Of a stretch of DNA of 64,000 nucleotides, positions 12,895-23,982 are shown in pieces. A program made the translations under genes and the position numbers. The DNA is from Jeotgalibacillus terrae. GTDB lineage: Bacteria; Bacillota; Bacilli; Bacillales; Jeotgalibacillaceae. Numbering within the stretch: the first letter of the stretch is position 1; each line of letters starts with the position of its first letter. The notes below the pieces were generated by a model. The model had not been told where the DNA came from and ran no database searches. It worked only from the letters and a program-made list of their open reading frames with translations. Location: NCBI RefSeq assembly GCF_016908195.1, contig NZ_JAFBDK010000004.1, positions 183,359-247,358 of the forward strand. Direction: 5' to 3'.

Positions 12895-14604
12895 TTATTT
12901 CTTCAAACGTCTAATTAATTCATCATCAGGTGTAACATAAACCGTTTCCTGCTGTTCGTAAATGACATAACCAGGCTTTGATCCGCTTGGTTTTTTTACG
13001 TGGCGGATTTTTGTAAAATCCACAGGCACTGAACTTGAAGCTCTTGCCTTACTGAAGTAGGCAGCGATTTTTGCTGCTTCAAGAATTGTTTCTTCATCCG
13101 GCTCTTTATCCCTGATCACCACATGAGACCCGGGAATATCCTTCGTGTGCAGCCAGATCTCATCTTTTCCTGCAGCCTTATTCGTTAGGTAATCATTCTG
13201 TTTATTATTCTTTCCGACAAGAATCAAAGTCCCGTTGCTCGCAATGTATTCTTCTAGCACAGGCTTTTGAGGCTTGGATTTTTTCTTTTTCTGTTTTTTC
13301 GCTTTCATATAACCTTCTTCTGCCAGTTCTTCACGGATCTCTTCAAGATCAGATGGAGAGGCAGAGTCAAGCTGCTGTGTCAGCTGATCAAAATACTCAA
13401 TTTCTTTTTCAGCAAGAGCAATTTGATCTTTAACAATATCAACCGCATTTTTCGCTTTCTGATATTTTGTGAAATACCACTGAGCGTTTTCTGAAGGTGA
13501 CTTTCTCGGGTCAAGTTTTATTGTGACAGCAGGAGAGTCCTCTTCATAATAATTGAGTACTTCCACCTCTGACATCCCGCGCTCCACTGCGTAAATATTC
13601 GCTGTTAACAGTTCCCCGCTTAATTGATATTTACCGGCTTCTGCTGCCTGATCAAGCGTTTTTTTCAGTTTTTTAATTTTTAACACATTTTTATCTTTTT
13701 CATTTTTGATAAAACGCTCCAGGTCATGCCCCTGCTGTCTGACGCGGTCACGTTCTGCCTTCCCGAAATAATAACGGTCGAGCAGTCTGCTGATTGTAGA
13801 AAAAGATTCAATTTTACTGTTTTTAAACTGTTCAAGTGGAAACAGATAAAAGTGATCTTTATTTTCATGCTGTATAAATGAGGGCTGAATCTGCTTAGGT
13901 CCGGCATTATTCAACAGCTGTTTAAAAGCTTCATATAATCTTTTCTTCTCTGTCAGTCCTGCATACGTTAACACTTCTTTCGCAAAAAGCGGTGATAGTC
14001 CGGCAAAATGCTGAACGAGCTGTTTGTCAAGCTTTCCACTGTTCCAGTCCAGTGTTCTGACAAAAGTCTCTTCATCTACTTCAAACGGATTTAACTTATT
14101 CTGAGAAGGAGGCCATTCAAAGTCAGCACCGGGCAGAATGGTTCTGGCGCGGTTTACTGAAGGGTTCAGGTGTTTGATGCTGTCTAAGATCATATTGCGG
14201 TCTTTATCCACTAATATAATATTTGAATGTCTGCCCATAATTTCAACGATTAATTGTTTGTAGGAAACATCACCGATTTCATTGCGTCCTTTGACTTCAA
14301 AAATAATAATCCGTTCCATTTCCTTCTGCGTAATTGATTCTATAATTGCACCTTCTAAGTGTTTTCTCAGCAGCATACAGAACATTGGCGGCTCAGAAGG
14401 GTTTTCATATTGTTCTTCTGTCAGCTGGATTCTTGAATAGGAAGGGTGGGCTGACAAAAGCAGCTTGTGATTTTTTCCCTGTGCACGAATGACCATAATC
14501 AATTCGTTCTGATACGGCTGATGAATACGGCTGATTCGTCCGCCGTTTAGATTCTCTGTTAATTCAGATGTAATGGCTCTTGTAAATATTCCGTCAAATG
14601 ACAT
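12895..14604 (-). CDS. rqcH: Rqc2 homolog RqcH (NFACT family)
   Basis: The 569-residue protein has an NFACT-N domain, a coiled-coil middle (runs such as [14 protein letters not shown], about residues 290-440) and a C-terminal NFACT-R domain ([15 protein letters not shown]). RqcH binds stalled 50S subunits and, with tRNA-Ala, adds alanine tails that mark incomplete proteins for degradation; older names are YloA and fibronectin-binding protein FbpA. The start (MSFDGIFTR) is at 14604, with AAAGAGGGAT upstream on the minus strand. The frame stays open further upstream but without family similarity. It is divergent from yicC. The B. subtilis neighbours yloB and the cys genes are absent. Confidence 0.93.
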   Translation of the reverse strand: MSFDGIFTRAITSELTENLNGGRISRIHQPYQNELIMVIRAQGKNHKLLLSAHPSYSRIQLTEEQYENPSEPPMFCMLLRKHLEGAIIESITQKEMERIIIFEVKGRNEIGDVSYKQLIVEIMGRHSNIILVDKDRNMILDSIKHLNPSVNRARTILPGADFEWPPSQNKLNPFEVDEETFVRTLDWNSGKLDKQLVQHFAGLSPLFAKEVLTYAGLTEKKRLYEAFKQLLNNAGPKQIQPSFIQHENKDHFYLFPLEQFKNSKIESFSTISRLLDRYYFGKAERDRVRQQGHDLERFIKNEKDKNVLKIKKLKKTLDQAAEAGKYQLSGELLTANIYAVERGMSEVEVLNYYEEDSPAVTIKLDPRKSPSENAQWYFTKYQKAKNAVDIVKDQIALAEKEIEYFDQLTQQLDSASPSDLEEIREELAEEGYMKAKKQKKKKSKPQKPVLEEYIASNGTLILVGKNNKQNDYLTNKAAGKDEIWLHTKDIPGSHVVIRDKEPDEETILEAAKIAAYFSKARASSSVPVDFTKIRHVKKPSGSKPGYVIYEQQETVYVTPDDELIRRLKK

Positions 14605-14650
14605 ACGGATCCCTCTTTCCGGTCTACTTATTGTTCTGTCCCATCTTATC

Positions 14651-14679
14651 ATCTTTTTGGGTATGCTGTATGCTATAAT
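14651..14679 (+). promoter_or_regulatory. Extended -10 promoter before yicC
   Basis: TGCTATAAT (14671-14679) is a consensus extended -10 element. The -35 position (about 14651) has only ATCTTT, which is acceptable when a TGn extension is present. It would drive yicC-remA-gmk-rpoZ. Confidence 0.6.
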
Positions 14680-14716
14680 GGAGTACATTGAAGCTAATAA
14701 GCAGGTGACTTACGAT

Positions 14717-15586
14717 ATGACAAACAGTATGACCGGATTTGGAAGAGGAACAGCAGGCAGTGATCTTCTTACTGTAACCGTGGAGATCAAATCAGTGAAT
14801 CACCGGTTTCATGAATGTACGGTAAAAATGCCAAGGGTGTACGCTGAAACAGAAGACAAGATTAAAAAGAGTATTGCTACTTACATAAAGCGTGGTAAAG
14901 TGGATGTTTATATTTCAGTTGAAAGTGAAAAGCCCAGCAGTCACAAGCTGATTGTTGACTGGCATTTACTTGATGAATACGCACAGTTTGTAAAAGATGC
15001 GTCTATAAGATATGGCGTTGATGAAGATCTGCGTATCAGAGACCTGCTGAAGCAAACTGATGCATTTACAGCTGTTGAAGTAAAAGAAGAGCATTCTGCT
15101 GATCAGGTTATTCTAGATGCGCTTGAAGAAGCATTGAGAAAACTTTCAGATATGAGAATGAATGAAGGAAAAGAACTTGAAAACGAATTGCGCTTTCAAG
15201 TACAATCATTAAAGCAAAAAGCAGAATACGCGATGAGTATTTCTCCAGACATTTCAAAAAAGTATAAAGAACGACTGGAGAAAACCATCAGAGAATATGC
15301 AAACAGCCTTGATGAAAACAGGCTGCTGACAGAAGTAGCAGTATTTGCTGAAAAAGCGGATGTGACAGAGGAGTTTACAAGGCTGCTCAGTCATATCAAG
15401 CAATTTGAGCACGCACTGGACAAAAATGAACCGATCGGCAGACGGCTTGATTTCATGACGCAGGAAATGCACCGTGAGATCAATACAGTCGGATCAAAAG
15501 CAGGGGATGAGAATGTAGCTGCTGCGGTGATTGATATGAAATCAATTCTTGAAAAGATCCGTGAACAGGTTCAAAATATCGAATGA
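14717..15586 (+). CDS. YicC/YloC-family endoribonuclease
   Basis: The 289-residue protein starts with the family signature SMTGFGRG and ends with the DUF1732 block GRRLDFMTQEMHREINTVGSKA. E. coli YicC and B. subtilis YloC have been shown to be endoribonucleases; the natural substrates here are unknown. The start is ATG 14717, with AGGTGA 8 bases upstream; the longer upstream frame runs through the promoter. It heads a group with remA, gmk and rpoZ. Confidence 0.9.
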   Translation: MTNSMTGFGRGTAGSDLLTVTVEIKSVNHRFHECTVKMPRVYAETEDKIKKSIATYIKRGKVDVYISVESEKPSSHKLIVDWHLLDEYAQFVKDASIRYGVDEDLRIRDLLKQTDAFTAVEVKEEHSADQVILDALEEALRKLSDMRMNEGKELENELRFQVQSLKQKAEYAMSISPDISKKYKERLEKTIREYANSLDENRLLTEVAVFAEKADVTEEFTRLLSHIKQFEHALDKNEPIGRRLDFMTQEMHREINTVGSKAGDENVAAAVIDMKSILEKIREQVQNIE

Positions 15587-15611
15587 GCAAATTGATTAAG
15601 GGGTGTCAAGG

Positions 15612-16492
<881 letters not shown>

Positions 16493-16493
16493 T

Positions 16494-16721
16494 ATGTTAT
16501 ACCCATCATCTGATTCACTCAGAAAAAATATCGATTCAAAGTACTCACTAGTCAGTGTGGCTGCAAAGCGTGCACGTAATATGCAGGAGAAAGGGGATAA
16601 AGGTTCGCTGGAATCTTATCACTCTGTGAAGTTTGTCGGCCAGGCGCTTGAAGAAATTGCTGCAGGTCAGCTTGTCATGAAAAAGCCTCAGGAAGGCATT
16701 CTCTACGAAGACGAAAAGTAA
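16494..16721 (+). CDS. rpoZ: RNA polymerase omega subunit
   Basis: The 75-residue protein has the omega pattern: an N-terminal MLYPSSDSL, then [16 protein letters not shown] and [13 protein letters not shown], which bind the beta-prime subunit. It helps RNA polymerase assembly and stability. GGAGG precedes the ATG, which is 2 bases after the gmk stop. A strong terminator follows. Confidence 0.95.
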   Translation: MLYPSSDSLRKNIDSKYSLVSVAAKRARNMQEKGDKGSLESYHSVKFVGQALEEIAAGQLVMKKPQEGILYEDEK

Positions 16722-16728
16722 TAGCAAC

Positions 16729-16766
16729 AAAAAAGAAAAACAGCCCCGGCTGTTTTTCTTTTTTGT
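16729..16766 (+). terminator. Terminator after rpoZ
   Basis: A run of A, GAAAAACAGC, a CCCG loop, then GCTGTTTTTC and a run of T give a long perfect stem with T-tract 8 bases after the rpoZ stop. The A-rich left side makes it potentially active in both directions. Confidence 0.93.
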
Positions 16767-16863
16767 TCTTCATTGACTTTTTCAAAGAATCAGGTGTTCC
16801 GAGTGAAAAATGTTGTATTTTCGTTCATAATGGAAGTATCTATTTAATAGGGAGATGGCAGTA

Positions 16864-18072
16864 TTGGTAAATAAAAATATACTCCTTTGCGTTTCAGGAG
16901 GAATTGCCGTATATAAAGCTGTTGCACTGACCAGCAAACTGAGTCAGGCAGGCTTCAATGTAAAAGTAATCATGACGGAAAGTGCAATGGAATTTGTCAC
17001 ACCGCTCACTTTTCAGGCTATGTCACGAAATGATGTATATACTGACACATTTGATGAAAAAGACTCTTCAAAGATTGCACATATTGATCTCGCAGACTGG
17101 GCAGACCTTGTACTGATTGCGCCTGCTACAGCAAATGTATTAGGCAAGCTCGCAAATGGTATTGCAGATGACATGATCACAACCACGCTCCTTGCCACAA
17201 CTGCACCTGTCTGGGCAGCTCCGGCGATGAATGTTCATATGTACAGCCACCCTGCAGTTCTTAAAAACATCGACGTTTTGCACGAACGCGGCGTTCAATT
17301 TGTAGAACCATCAGAAGGGTTTCTTGCCTGTGGTTATGTTGGAAAAGGCAGACTGGAAGAGCCGGAGAAGATCACACAAATCATCACAGATTATTTTTCA
17401 AAAAGAAAAGAACGGCTGCTTGAAGGTAAAAAAGTGCTGATTACTGCCGGACCAACAAGAGAAAAAATTGATCCGGTACGGTTTTTTACTAATCATTCAA
17501 GCGGGAAAATGGGTTATGCCATTGCAAAAAAAGCTGCTGAAGCAGGAGCTGAAGTAACGCTTATTTCCGGACCGGTTTCACTTTCTTCTCCTGCAGGCGT
17601 GACAACAATTAAAACGGAAACAGCTGAGGAGATGTATCAGGCTGTGATGAAGTATTTTCATGACTCAGATGTTGTGATCAAGAGTGCAGCAGTAGCTGAT
17701 TACAGACCGGTTCAGACGAATGAGCAAAAAATGAAAAAGAAAGACGGTTCACTCATACTTGAATTTGAAAGAACAACGGATATTTTAAAAACGCTGGGCG
17801 AACAAAAAGAGCACCAGATCCTGATTGGTTTTGCTGCAGAAACAGAGCAGCTTGAGACTTATGCATTAAATAAACTGAAATCGAAAAATGCTGATCTCAT
17901 TGTAGGGAACAATATTATGACTGAAGGTGCAGGTTTCGGCACGGATACAAATGCCGTTACTTTTTTCAGAAAAGACGGACCTGCAGAGGAGCTTCCGCTT
18001 CAGACTAAAGATCAGGTGGCAGAAGCGTTGATCACAGAAGTTCATCATCTGCTTAAGGAACGGTTAACATGA
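16864..18072 (+). CDS. coaBC: Bifunctional phosphopantothenoylcysteine decarboxylase / synthetase CoaBC
   Basis: The 402-residue enzyme carries out two steps of coenzyme A synthesis. The N-terminal flavin domain (CoaC) shows the GGIAVYK start, PAMNVHMY and ACGYVGKGR; the C-terminal CoaB domain binds CTP and ligates cysteine (ITAGPTREKIDPVRF, KSAAVADYRP). I prefer TTG 16864 as the start. GGGAG lies 9 bases before it, whereas the in-frame ATG at 16855 directly abuts that site with no spacer. It overlaps priA by 4 bases. Confidence 0.93.
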   Translation: MVNKNILLCVSGGIAVYKAVALTSKLSQAGFNVKVIMTESAMEFVTPLTFQAMSRNDVYTDTFDEKDSSKIAHIDLADWADLVLIAPATANVLGKLANGIADDMITTTLLATTAPVWAAPAMNVHMYSHPAVLKNIDVLHERGVQFVEPSEGFLACGYVGKGRLEEPEKITQIITDYFSKRKERLLEGKKVLITAGPTREKIDPVRFFTNHSSGKMGYAIAKKAAEAGAEVTLISGPVSLSSPAGVTTIKTETAEEMYQAVMKYFHDSDVVIKSAAVADYRPVQTNEQKMKKKDGSLILEFERTTDILKTLGEQKEHQILIGFAAETEQLETYALNKLKSKNADLIVGNNIMTEGAGFGTDTNAVTFFRKDGPAEELPLQTKDQVAEALITEVHHLLKERLT

Positions 18073-20447
18073 TTGCTTCTGTCATTGTTGATGTACCTGC
18101 AAAACAGATTGACCGGACTTTTGATTATCTGGTCCCGGAAAGCCTGCATGCGGTTGTAAGAAGAGGAATCAGAGTAGTCGTGCCGTTTGGTCCCAGAAAA
18201 ATTCAGGGCTTCATTTTATCAATTAAAGATGAAACGACTATAAAAAACCTGAAGCCGATTGAGGAAGTTGTGGATATTGAACCTGTTTTGAATGATGAGC
18301 TTCTTTCACTATCAGAGTGGCTGACAGAGCAGACGCTGTGCTACAGAATTTCTGCACTGCAGGTAATGCTGCCTGCTGCAATGAAAGCAAAATATAATAA
18401 ATATTTTCATTTGCTCGATGACCATGACATCCCGGTTAAGATAAAGTCGCTTTTTGAAAAAGAATCTCCTCTCACTTGGAAAACAGCTGATGCCCATCAT
18501 GCGTTAAAAGATTTGCAGGAGCTGATCAGACAGCGTAAAGTCGAAATGCGATACGTAGTGAAACAGTCTGCAAATGTCAAAAAAGTACGCATCGTAGAAC
18601 TAAGTAATGAGGATATAGAAGTATCGGGTAACGCAAAAAAACAGTTACTTATCATAGAGGAATTAAAAAAAACAGGCGGTAAATTGTCTGTTCCTGCGTT
18701 AAAAGAGCTGACTGATGCAACGAGTGCTGTGATTAAAACAATGATCGATAAAGGCATTCTCATTGAATCCTATGATGAGCAGTATAGAGACCCCTTCAGT
18801 CAGCGGACATTTGATAAAACTGAACATTTTAAACTCACTGATGATCAGCAAAAGGCCATTACGCCAATTTTGGAAAAAGTAAACAGTTTTGAACAGCAGA
18901 CATTTCTGCTGCATGGTGTAACCGGAAGCGGAAAAACAGAGATTTATCTGCAGACAATTGATCAGGTGCTGAAGCAGGAGCGCCAGGCCATCATGCTGGT
19001 TCCTGAGATATCGCTCACTCCACAGATGGTTCAGCGTTTTAAAGGACGCTTTGGAGATCAGGTAGCTGTGATGCACAGCGGACTTTCTGTTGGTGAGAAA
19101 TATGATGAATGGAGAAAAATTCATCGCGGAGAAGTCAATGTAGTCGTGGGCGCACGCTCTGCGATCTTTGCACCGTTTAAAAGGCTTGGTGTTATTATCA
19201 TTGATGAAGAACATGAGATGAGTTATAAGCAGGAGGACTCACCCCGTTATCATGCAAGGGACGTTGCGATTGAGAGAAGTAACAGGCACGGATGCCCGGT
19301 AATTCTCGGCAGTGCCACACCATCACTTGAAAGTTTCGCAAGGGCTAAAAAAGGTAACTACCAGCTGCTTGAGCTTGAATATAGAATGAACAATCAGGAT
19401 ATGCCCGAAGTGAAAGTTGTTGATATGCGCGAAGAGCTCCGGGAAGGGAACAGATCCATGTTCTCAAGAGATCTGTTAGAAGAGATTGCAAAGCGGATTG
19501 AAAAAAAGGAACAGATTGTTCTTTTTCTTAATAGAAGGGGCTACTCCTCATTTATTATGTGCCGCGACTGCGGGACGGTGATGCAGTGCCCGCACTGTGA
19601 AGTTTCACTGACTTACCACCGGTCAAAAGAAAGTATGAAGTGTCATTATTGCGGGCATGAGGAGTATGTACCCAATGAATGTCCGGAGTGTACGAGTGAG
19701 CATATCAGATACTTTGGTACAGGCACTCAAAAAGTGGAGGAAGAGCTGTTCAAGCTCATGCCTCACGTCAGAACGATCCGGATGGACGTTGATACGACTT
19801 CAAAAAAAGGTTCCCATGAAAAACTGCTGAATGCGTTTGGCAGAGGTGAGGCGGATATACTGCTTGGTACACAGATGATTGCCAAAGGTCTTGATTTTCC
19901 TAATATTACACTGGTCGGTGTGCTGAGTGCAGATACGATGCTTCATCTGCCTGATTTCAGAGCGTCAGAAAAAACTTTTCAGCTTTTAACGCAGGTCAGC
20001 GGCAGAGCGGGACGTCATGAAAAAACTGGGGAAGTCATTATTCAGACATATACACCTGAGCACTTCTCTATTGAACTTGCCAAGTCACAACATTATGAAT
20101 GGTTTTACCAAAAAGAAATGATGATGCGTAAAACTGCGCAATATCCACCGTTTTATTATATCTCGCTGATTACCATCAGTCATGAGAATGTGAATAAAGC
20201 AGCAGGTGTATGCAGTGAAATTGCAGATATTCTAAAAGCAAAGCTCACAGATCAGTCCATCATACTTGGCCCGGTCGCATCACCAATTGCAAAAATTCAG
20301 GATAAATACCGTTATCAGTGCATGATTAAATATAAAAACGAGCCTGAACTAAAAAGCCTTTTGAAAAAAATATTGGATCAATACAGTCATACAGGGAAAG
20401 ATGCAGTAAGTATTAATATTGACGTCCAGCCTTATATGATGATGTAA
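18069..20447 (+). CDS. priA: Primosomal replication restart helicase PriA
   Basis: The 792-residue superfamily 2 helicase has an N-terminal 3'-strand-binding domain, Walker A GVTGSGKTE (about 282-290), Walker B DEEH (about 378-381), and a cysteine-rich zinc insertion with four CxxC pairs (about 498-540). C-terminal helicase motifs such as GTQMIAKGLDFPN follow. It reloads the replicative helicase at stalled forks. The start overlaps the coaBC stop (ATGA). Confidence 0.97.
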   Translation: MIASVIVDVPAKQIDRTFDYLVPESLHAVVRRGIRVVVPFGPRKIQGFILSIKDETTIKNLKPIEEVVDIEPVLNDELLSLSEWLTEQTLCYRISALQVMLPAAMKAKYNKYFHLLDDHDIPVKIKSLFEKESPLTWKTADAHHALKDLQELIRQRKVEMRYVVKQSANVKKVRIVELSNEDIEVSGNAKKQLLIIEELKKTGGKLSVPALKELTDATSAVIKTMIDKGILIESYDEQYRDPFSQRTFDKTEHFKLTDDQQKAITPILEKVNSFEQQTFLLHGVTGSGKTEIYLQTIDQVLKQERQAIMLVPEISLTPQMVQRFKGRFGDQVAVMHSGLSVGEKYDEWRKIHRGEVNVVVGARSAIFAPFKRLGVIIIDEEHEMSYKQEDSPRYHARDVAIERSNRHGCPVILGSATPSLESFARAKKGNYQLLELEYRMNNQDMPEVKVVDMREELREGNRSMFSRDLLEEIAKRIEKKEQIVLFLNRRGYSSFIMCRDCGTVMQCPHCEVSLTYHRSKESMKCHYCGHEEYVPNECPECTSEHIRYFGTGTQKVEEELFKLMPHVRTIRMDVDTTSKKGSHEKLLNAFGRGEADILLGTQMIAKGLDFPNITLVGVLSADTMLHLPDFRASEKTFQLLTQVSGRAGRHEKTGEVIIQTYTPEHFSIELAKSQHYEWFYQKEMMMRKTAQYPPFYYISLITISHENVNKAAGVCSEIADILKAKLTDQSIILGPVASPIAKIQDKYRYQCMIKYKNEPELKSLLKKILDQYSHTGKDAVSINIDVQPYMMM

Positions 20448-20459
20448 ATGGAGGATAAC

Positions 20460-20948
20460 ATGAAGAAACTTGAAATTGTCACACACCCCGATGAAAGACT
20501 TGAACAGGTATGCAGCAAAGTAACTGTATTTGACCGGTCATTGCATGAGACGTTAGATCAGCTATTTGATCTGATGATGGAGCATGACGGGATTGGCATT
20601 GCAGCACCGCAGGCTGGCATTACAGAAAGAATTGCGATTGTTTATCTCGATGACGAAAGCGGGGTTATTGAAATGCTCAACCCGGAAATTAAGATGATCG
20701 CAGGTGACGAGACTGATGTGGAAGGCTGCCTCAGCTTCCCTGGCATCTACGGAGAAGTATCACGCACCGATCAGATTCTCCTTCAGGCGCAGGACCGTAA
20801 CGGTAAAACGTTTGTGATGGAAGCAGACGGTTATCTTTCCCGTGCGATCCAGCATGAAGCAGATCATCTTGACGGGGTATTGTTCACTTCCAAAGTGACA
20901 AAATTTGTAACAGAAGAAGAACTGAAAGAAGAGGAGGAAGCAGAATGA
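20460..20948 (+). CDS. def: Peptide deformylase
   Basis: The 162-residue metalloenzyme removes the formyl group from nascent proteins. All three signature motifs are present: GIGIAAPQ (about 44-51), EGCLS (about 87-91) and QHEADH (about 131-136), supplying the metal ligands Cys and two His. It is the short def-type enzyme. The start is ATG 20460, preceded by GGAGG; an in-frame ATG at 20448 has no such site. Pairs functionally with the adjacent fmt. Confidence 0.96.
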   Translation: MKKLEIVTHPDERLEQVCSKVTVFDRSLHETLDQLFDLMMEHDGIGIAAPQAGITERIAIVYLDDESGVIEMLNPEIKMIAGDETDVEGCLSFPGIYGEVSRTDQILLQAQDRNGKTFVMEADGYLSRAIQHEADHLDGVLFTSKVTKFVTEEELKEEEEAE

Positions 20949-21877
20949 CTTCAGTAATTTTTATGGGGACGCCTGATTTCTCCGTTCCGGTTCTACAGAG
21001 AATGATTGCAGACGGGTATGAAGTAAAAGCTGTTGTGACACAGCCCGACAGACCGGTAGGCAGAAAAAAAGTACTGACACCGCCACCAGTAAAAGAGGAA
21101 GCGATGAAACACAATCTGAAAGTGATCCAGCCTGAAAAATTAGCCGGATCTGTTGAGCTCGAAGACATTATTGCACTTGAGGCAGATCTTATTATTACTG
21201 CAGCTTTCGGTCAGCTGCTGCCTAAAAAGCTGCTCGAAGCACCAGAACTTGGATGTATTAACGTGCATGCTTCACTGCTTCCTGAGTTAAGAGGCGGAGC
21301 ACCTATTCACCATTCAATTATCAGAGGATATAAAGAGACAGGCATTACAATTATGTATATGGCTGAAAAGCTTGATGCTGGCGATATTATCAGTCAGAAA
21401 TCGGTGAAAATTACTGATGAAGATCACGTTGGTACGCTTCATGATAAGTTAAGTGAGACTGGTGCTCAGCTGCTGTCTGAGACACTTCCGCAGTTAATTG
21501 CAGGAGAAACTAAACGGACACCCCAAAATCATGAGAAGGCCACATATGCCTGGAATATTAAGCGCGAGGAAGAGAAGATTGACTGGAACCGTCCCGGACG
21601 TGAAGTGTTTAATCAGATCAGAGGTCTTTACCCCTGGCCGGTGGCATACACGATTTTCAGAGACAAGCCGATGAAAATACAACAGGCGAAGCTTTCAAGC
21701 GGGAGCGGTGAACCCGGGGAAATTATAGGAACAACAGACGAAGGGATTCTCTTTGCTACTGCAGATCATGAGGCAGTTCTTGTAACAGAACTTCAGCCGT
21801 CCGGTAAAAAGAAAATGGCTGCCTCAGACTTCCTGAGAGGTTCTCAGGTGAAAGTCGGAGAGAAGGCGCAGTTATGA
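20945..21877 (+). CDS. fmt: Methionyl-tRNA formyltransferase
   Basis: The 310-residue enzyme formylates initiator Met-tRNA using 10-formyltetrahydrofolate. The catalytic block reads [18 protein letters not shown], with His near residue 108, and an OB-fold C-terminal domain follows. It overlaps def by 4 bases and rsmB by 4, forming a translation-initiation cluster. Confidence 0.97.
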   Translation: MTSVIFMGTPDFSVPVLQRMIADGYEVKAVVTQPDRPVGRKKVLTPPPVKEEAMKHNLKVIQPEKLAGSVELEDIIALEADLIITAAFGQLLPKKLLEAPELGCINVHASLLPELRGGAPIHHSIIRGYKETGITIMYMAEKLDAGDIISQKSVKITDEDHVGTLHDKLSETGAQLLSETLPQLIAGETKRTPQNHEKATYAWNIKREEEKIDWNRPGREVFNQIRGLYPWPVAYTIFRDKPMKIQQAKLSSGSGEPGEIIGTTDEGILFATADHEAVLVTELQPSGKKKMAASDFLRGSQVKVGEKAQL

Positions 21878-23202
21878 GTAAATTTTCGTTAAGAGAAGCG
21901 GCACTTCATATATTGGATCAGATTGATAAAAATCAATCTTACAGCAACCTGCTACTGAACCACGCCATTCAGAAATTTAATATTAGCAAAAAAGACACGG
22001 GACTTTTAACAGAAATTACTTACGGGACGCTTCAGCGTAAAATGACGCTTGATTACTACCTTGAACCATTTCTGAAAAAGAAAGTTGAAGGCTGGGTACG
22101 CAACTTGCTGAGACTGAGCCTTTACCAGATGATTTACCTTGACAGGGTGCCTGAACGCGCTGCCATTCATGAAGCAGTCGAGATTGCGAAGAAAAAAGGG
22201 CATAAAGGAATTTCAGGTATGGTGAACGGTGTACTGCGTTCTATTCAGCGTCAGGGTGTTCGCACGCTTGATGAAATATCAGATCCAGTTATCAAGATTT
22301 CAATCGAAACAAGCCATCCTGAATGGCTCGTAAAAAGATGGGCTGCTCATTTCGGTCTCGAGAAAACCAAGGAAATGTGTGAAAGAAATCTGATTGCTCC
22401 TGTTCAAACTGCACGCGTGAATACGAGCAGAATCAGCCGGAGTGAGGTAATTGACATGCTGAAGCAGGAAGGTGTCGAGGCTTCAGAAAGTACAATTGTA
22501 CCCGCAGGTATCCGCGTAAAAAAAGGAAATATCGCTCATACTGGTGCATATAAAGAAGGGTATATCAGCGTTCAGGACGAAAGCTCTATGCTGGTTGCGT
22601 ATGCACTTGGGGCAGTACCTGGAGAATCAATTCTTGATATGTGTGCGGCACCGGGAGGAAAAACGACACATATTGCCGAATCTTTAAATAACGAAGGTGA
22701 AGTTCTTGCGCTTGATCTTCATGAACATAAAATTAAGCTGATTAAAGAAAATGCAGATCGTCTGAAGCTCGAAAATGTAAAAGGTGAAGCGATGGATGGC
22801 CGAAAACTGAACGAGCATTATCCTGATCGGCAATTCGACCGGATTCTGGTTGATGCACCCTGCAGCGGTTTAGGCGTATTAAGAAGAAAACCGGATATTA
22901 AATATGCAAAAAGAGAACAGGATCTCGAATCACTTTCCCGTATTCAGCAGGAATTGCTGCACGCGGCAGTGGGCAGTCTGAAAAAAGGCGGTACGCTGGT
23001 GTACAGCACGTGTACAGTTGATAAAGAGGAAAACGAAGGGACCGTTAACAAGTTTTTAGCTGATCATCCTGAGATGGAACTTACAGCACCTGCTGGCCTG
23101 CCGGAGAGCATCGCTGCACTTGCTGAAAATAATATGCTGCAGATCTTCCCGCAGGATTTTGATGGAGATGGATTTTTTATAGCTTCATTTAAAAAGAAAT
23201 AA
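21874..23202 (+). CDS. rsmB: 16S rRNA (cytosine-967-C5)-methyltransferase RsmB
   Basis: The 442-residue protein has an N-terminal NusB-like RNA-binding domain (about 1-140) and a C-terminal SAM-dependent RNA m5C methyltransferase domain. The SAM motif is [12 protein letters not shown]. The two catalytic cysteines lie in DAPCSGLG (about 329) and YSTCT (about 379). It overlaps fmt by 4 bases. Confidence 0.96.
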   Translation: MSKFSLREAALHILDQIDKNQSYSNLLLNHAIQKFNISKKDTGLLTEITYGTLQRKMTLDYYLEPFLKKKVEGWVRNLLRLSLYQMIYLDRVPERAAIHEAVEIAKKKGHKGISGMVNGVLRSIQRQGVRTLDEISDPVIKISIETSHPEWLVKRWAAHFGLEKTKEMCERNLIAPVQTARVNTSRISRSEVIDMLKQEGVEASESTIVPAGIRVKKGNIAHTGAYKEGYISVQDESSMLVAYALGAVPGESILDMCAAPGGKTTHIAESLNNEGEVLALDLHEHKIKLIKENADRLKLENVKGEAMDGRKLNEHYPDRQFDRILVDAPCSGLGVLRRKPDIKYAKREQDLESLSRIQQELLHAAVGSLKKGGTLVYSTCTVDKEENEGTVNKFLADHPEMELTAPAGLPESIAALAENNMLQIFPQDFDGDGFFIASFKKK

Positions 23203-23226
23203 GCAGAAATAAAACGAGGTGGATGG

Positions 23227-23982
23227 ATGGAAGCCGTTTTTAAAAGTGACCGTGGGAAAATACGTAAACTGAATGAAGACTCAGGTGGCATATTTAAAAA
23301 CAACCATGGTGTTCTTGCTGTTGTGGCAGACGGTATGGGTGGTCATCGTGCTGGTGATGTTGCGAGCAGGATGACAGTCGAACTGATTGAAGAGAAGTGG
23401 AAAAGCCTGAATGCTGTCCTTAGAGCCGGTGCAGCTGAACAGTGGCTATACGAGGCGATCGAAGATGTGAACAGAACAATTTTTCACTATGCTGAAGAAA
23501 ACCCGGATTGTGCAGGGATGGGCACAACGCTTGTTGCTGCAATCTGCACAGAAGATTTTATTTCAATTGCCAATATTGGTGACAGCAGAGGTTATGTCAT
23601 TGATGAAACCAGGGTGCTTCAGATGACTGAAGATGATTCCTTTGTGAATGCCCTTGTTCAGTCCGGTGAAATTTCAAAGGAGGATGCTGAGCATCACCCA
23701 AAGAAAAATCTTCTTCTAAAAGCGCTTGGCACAAAAGGTAAAGCTGATCCGACTATTAAAACGATTGTGCCTGTAAATGGCACATTTGTACTGTTATGTT
23801 CTGACGGACTTTCGAACAAAGTCAGTGAAAAAGAAATTAAAGAGATACTATTGCATAGCGTTACGCTTGATGAGATGGCTGAAAAGCTGATCCAGCTTGC
23901 CAATGAACACGGCGGAGAGGATAACATTACACTCGCCGCAGTTAAAGTATCTTTTGATGATGAGGCAGGTGAACCCTCATGA
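23227..23982 (+). CDS. prpC: PP2C-family protein phosphatase PrpC
   Basis: The 251-residue metal-dependent Ser/Thr phosphatase has the PP2C motifs ADGMGGH, NIGDSRGYV, LCSDGLS and GGEDNIT, which hold the two metal ions. It dephosphorylates PrkC and its targets. The ATG follows GAGGTGG. The stop overlaps prkC by 4 bases, giving coupled production of opposing enzymes. Confidence 0.96.
   Translation: MEAVFKSDRGKIRKLNEDSGGIFKNNHGVLAVVADGMGGHRAGDVASRMTVELIEEKWKSLNAVLRAGAAEQWLYEAIEDVNRTIFHYAEENPDCAGMGTTLVAAICTEDFISIANIGDSRGYVIDETRVLQMTEDDSFVNALVQSGEISKEDAEHHPKKNLLLKALGTKGKADPTIKTIVPVNGTFVLLCSDGLSNKVSEKEIKEILLHSVTLDEMAEKLIQLANEHGGEDNITLAAVKVSFDDEAGEPS

Noticed and set aside
16773..16801. TTGACT at 16773 as a coaBC promoter
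   Set aside because: No acceptable -10 lies 16-18 bp downstream (GTTCCG is found there), so no promoter was annotated in this gap.
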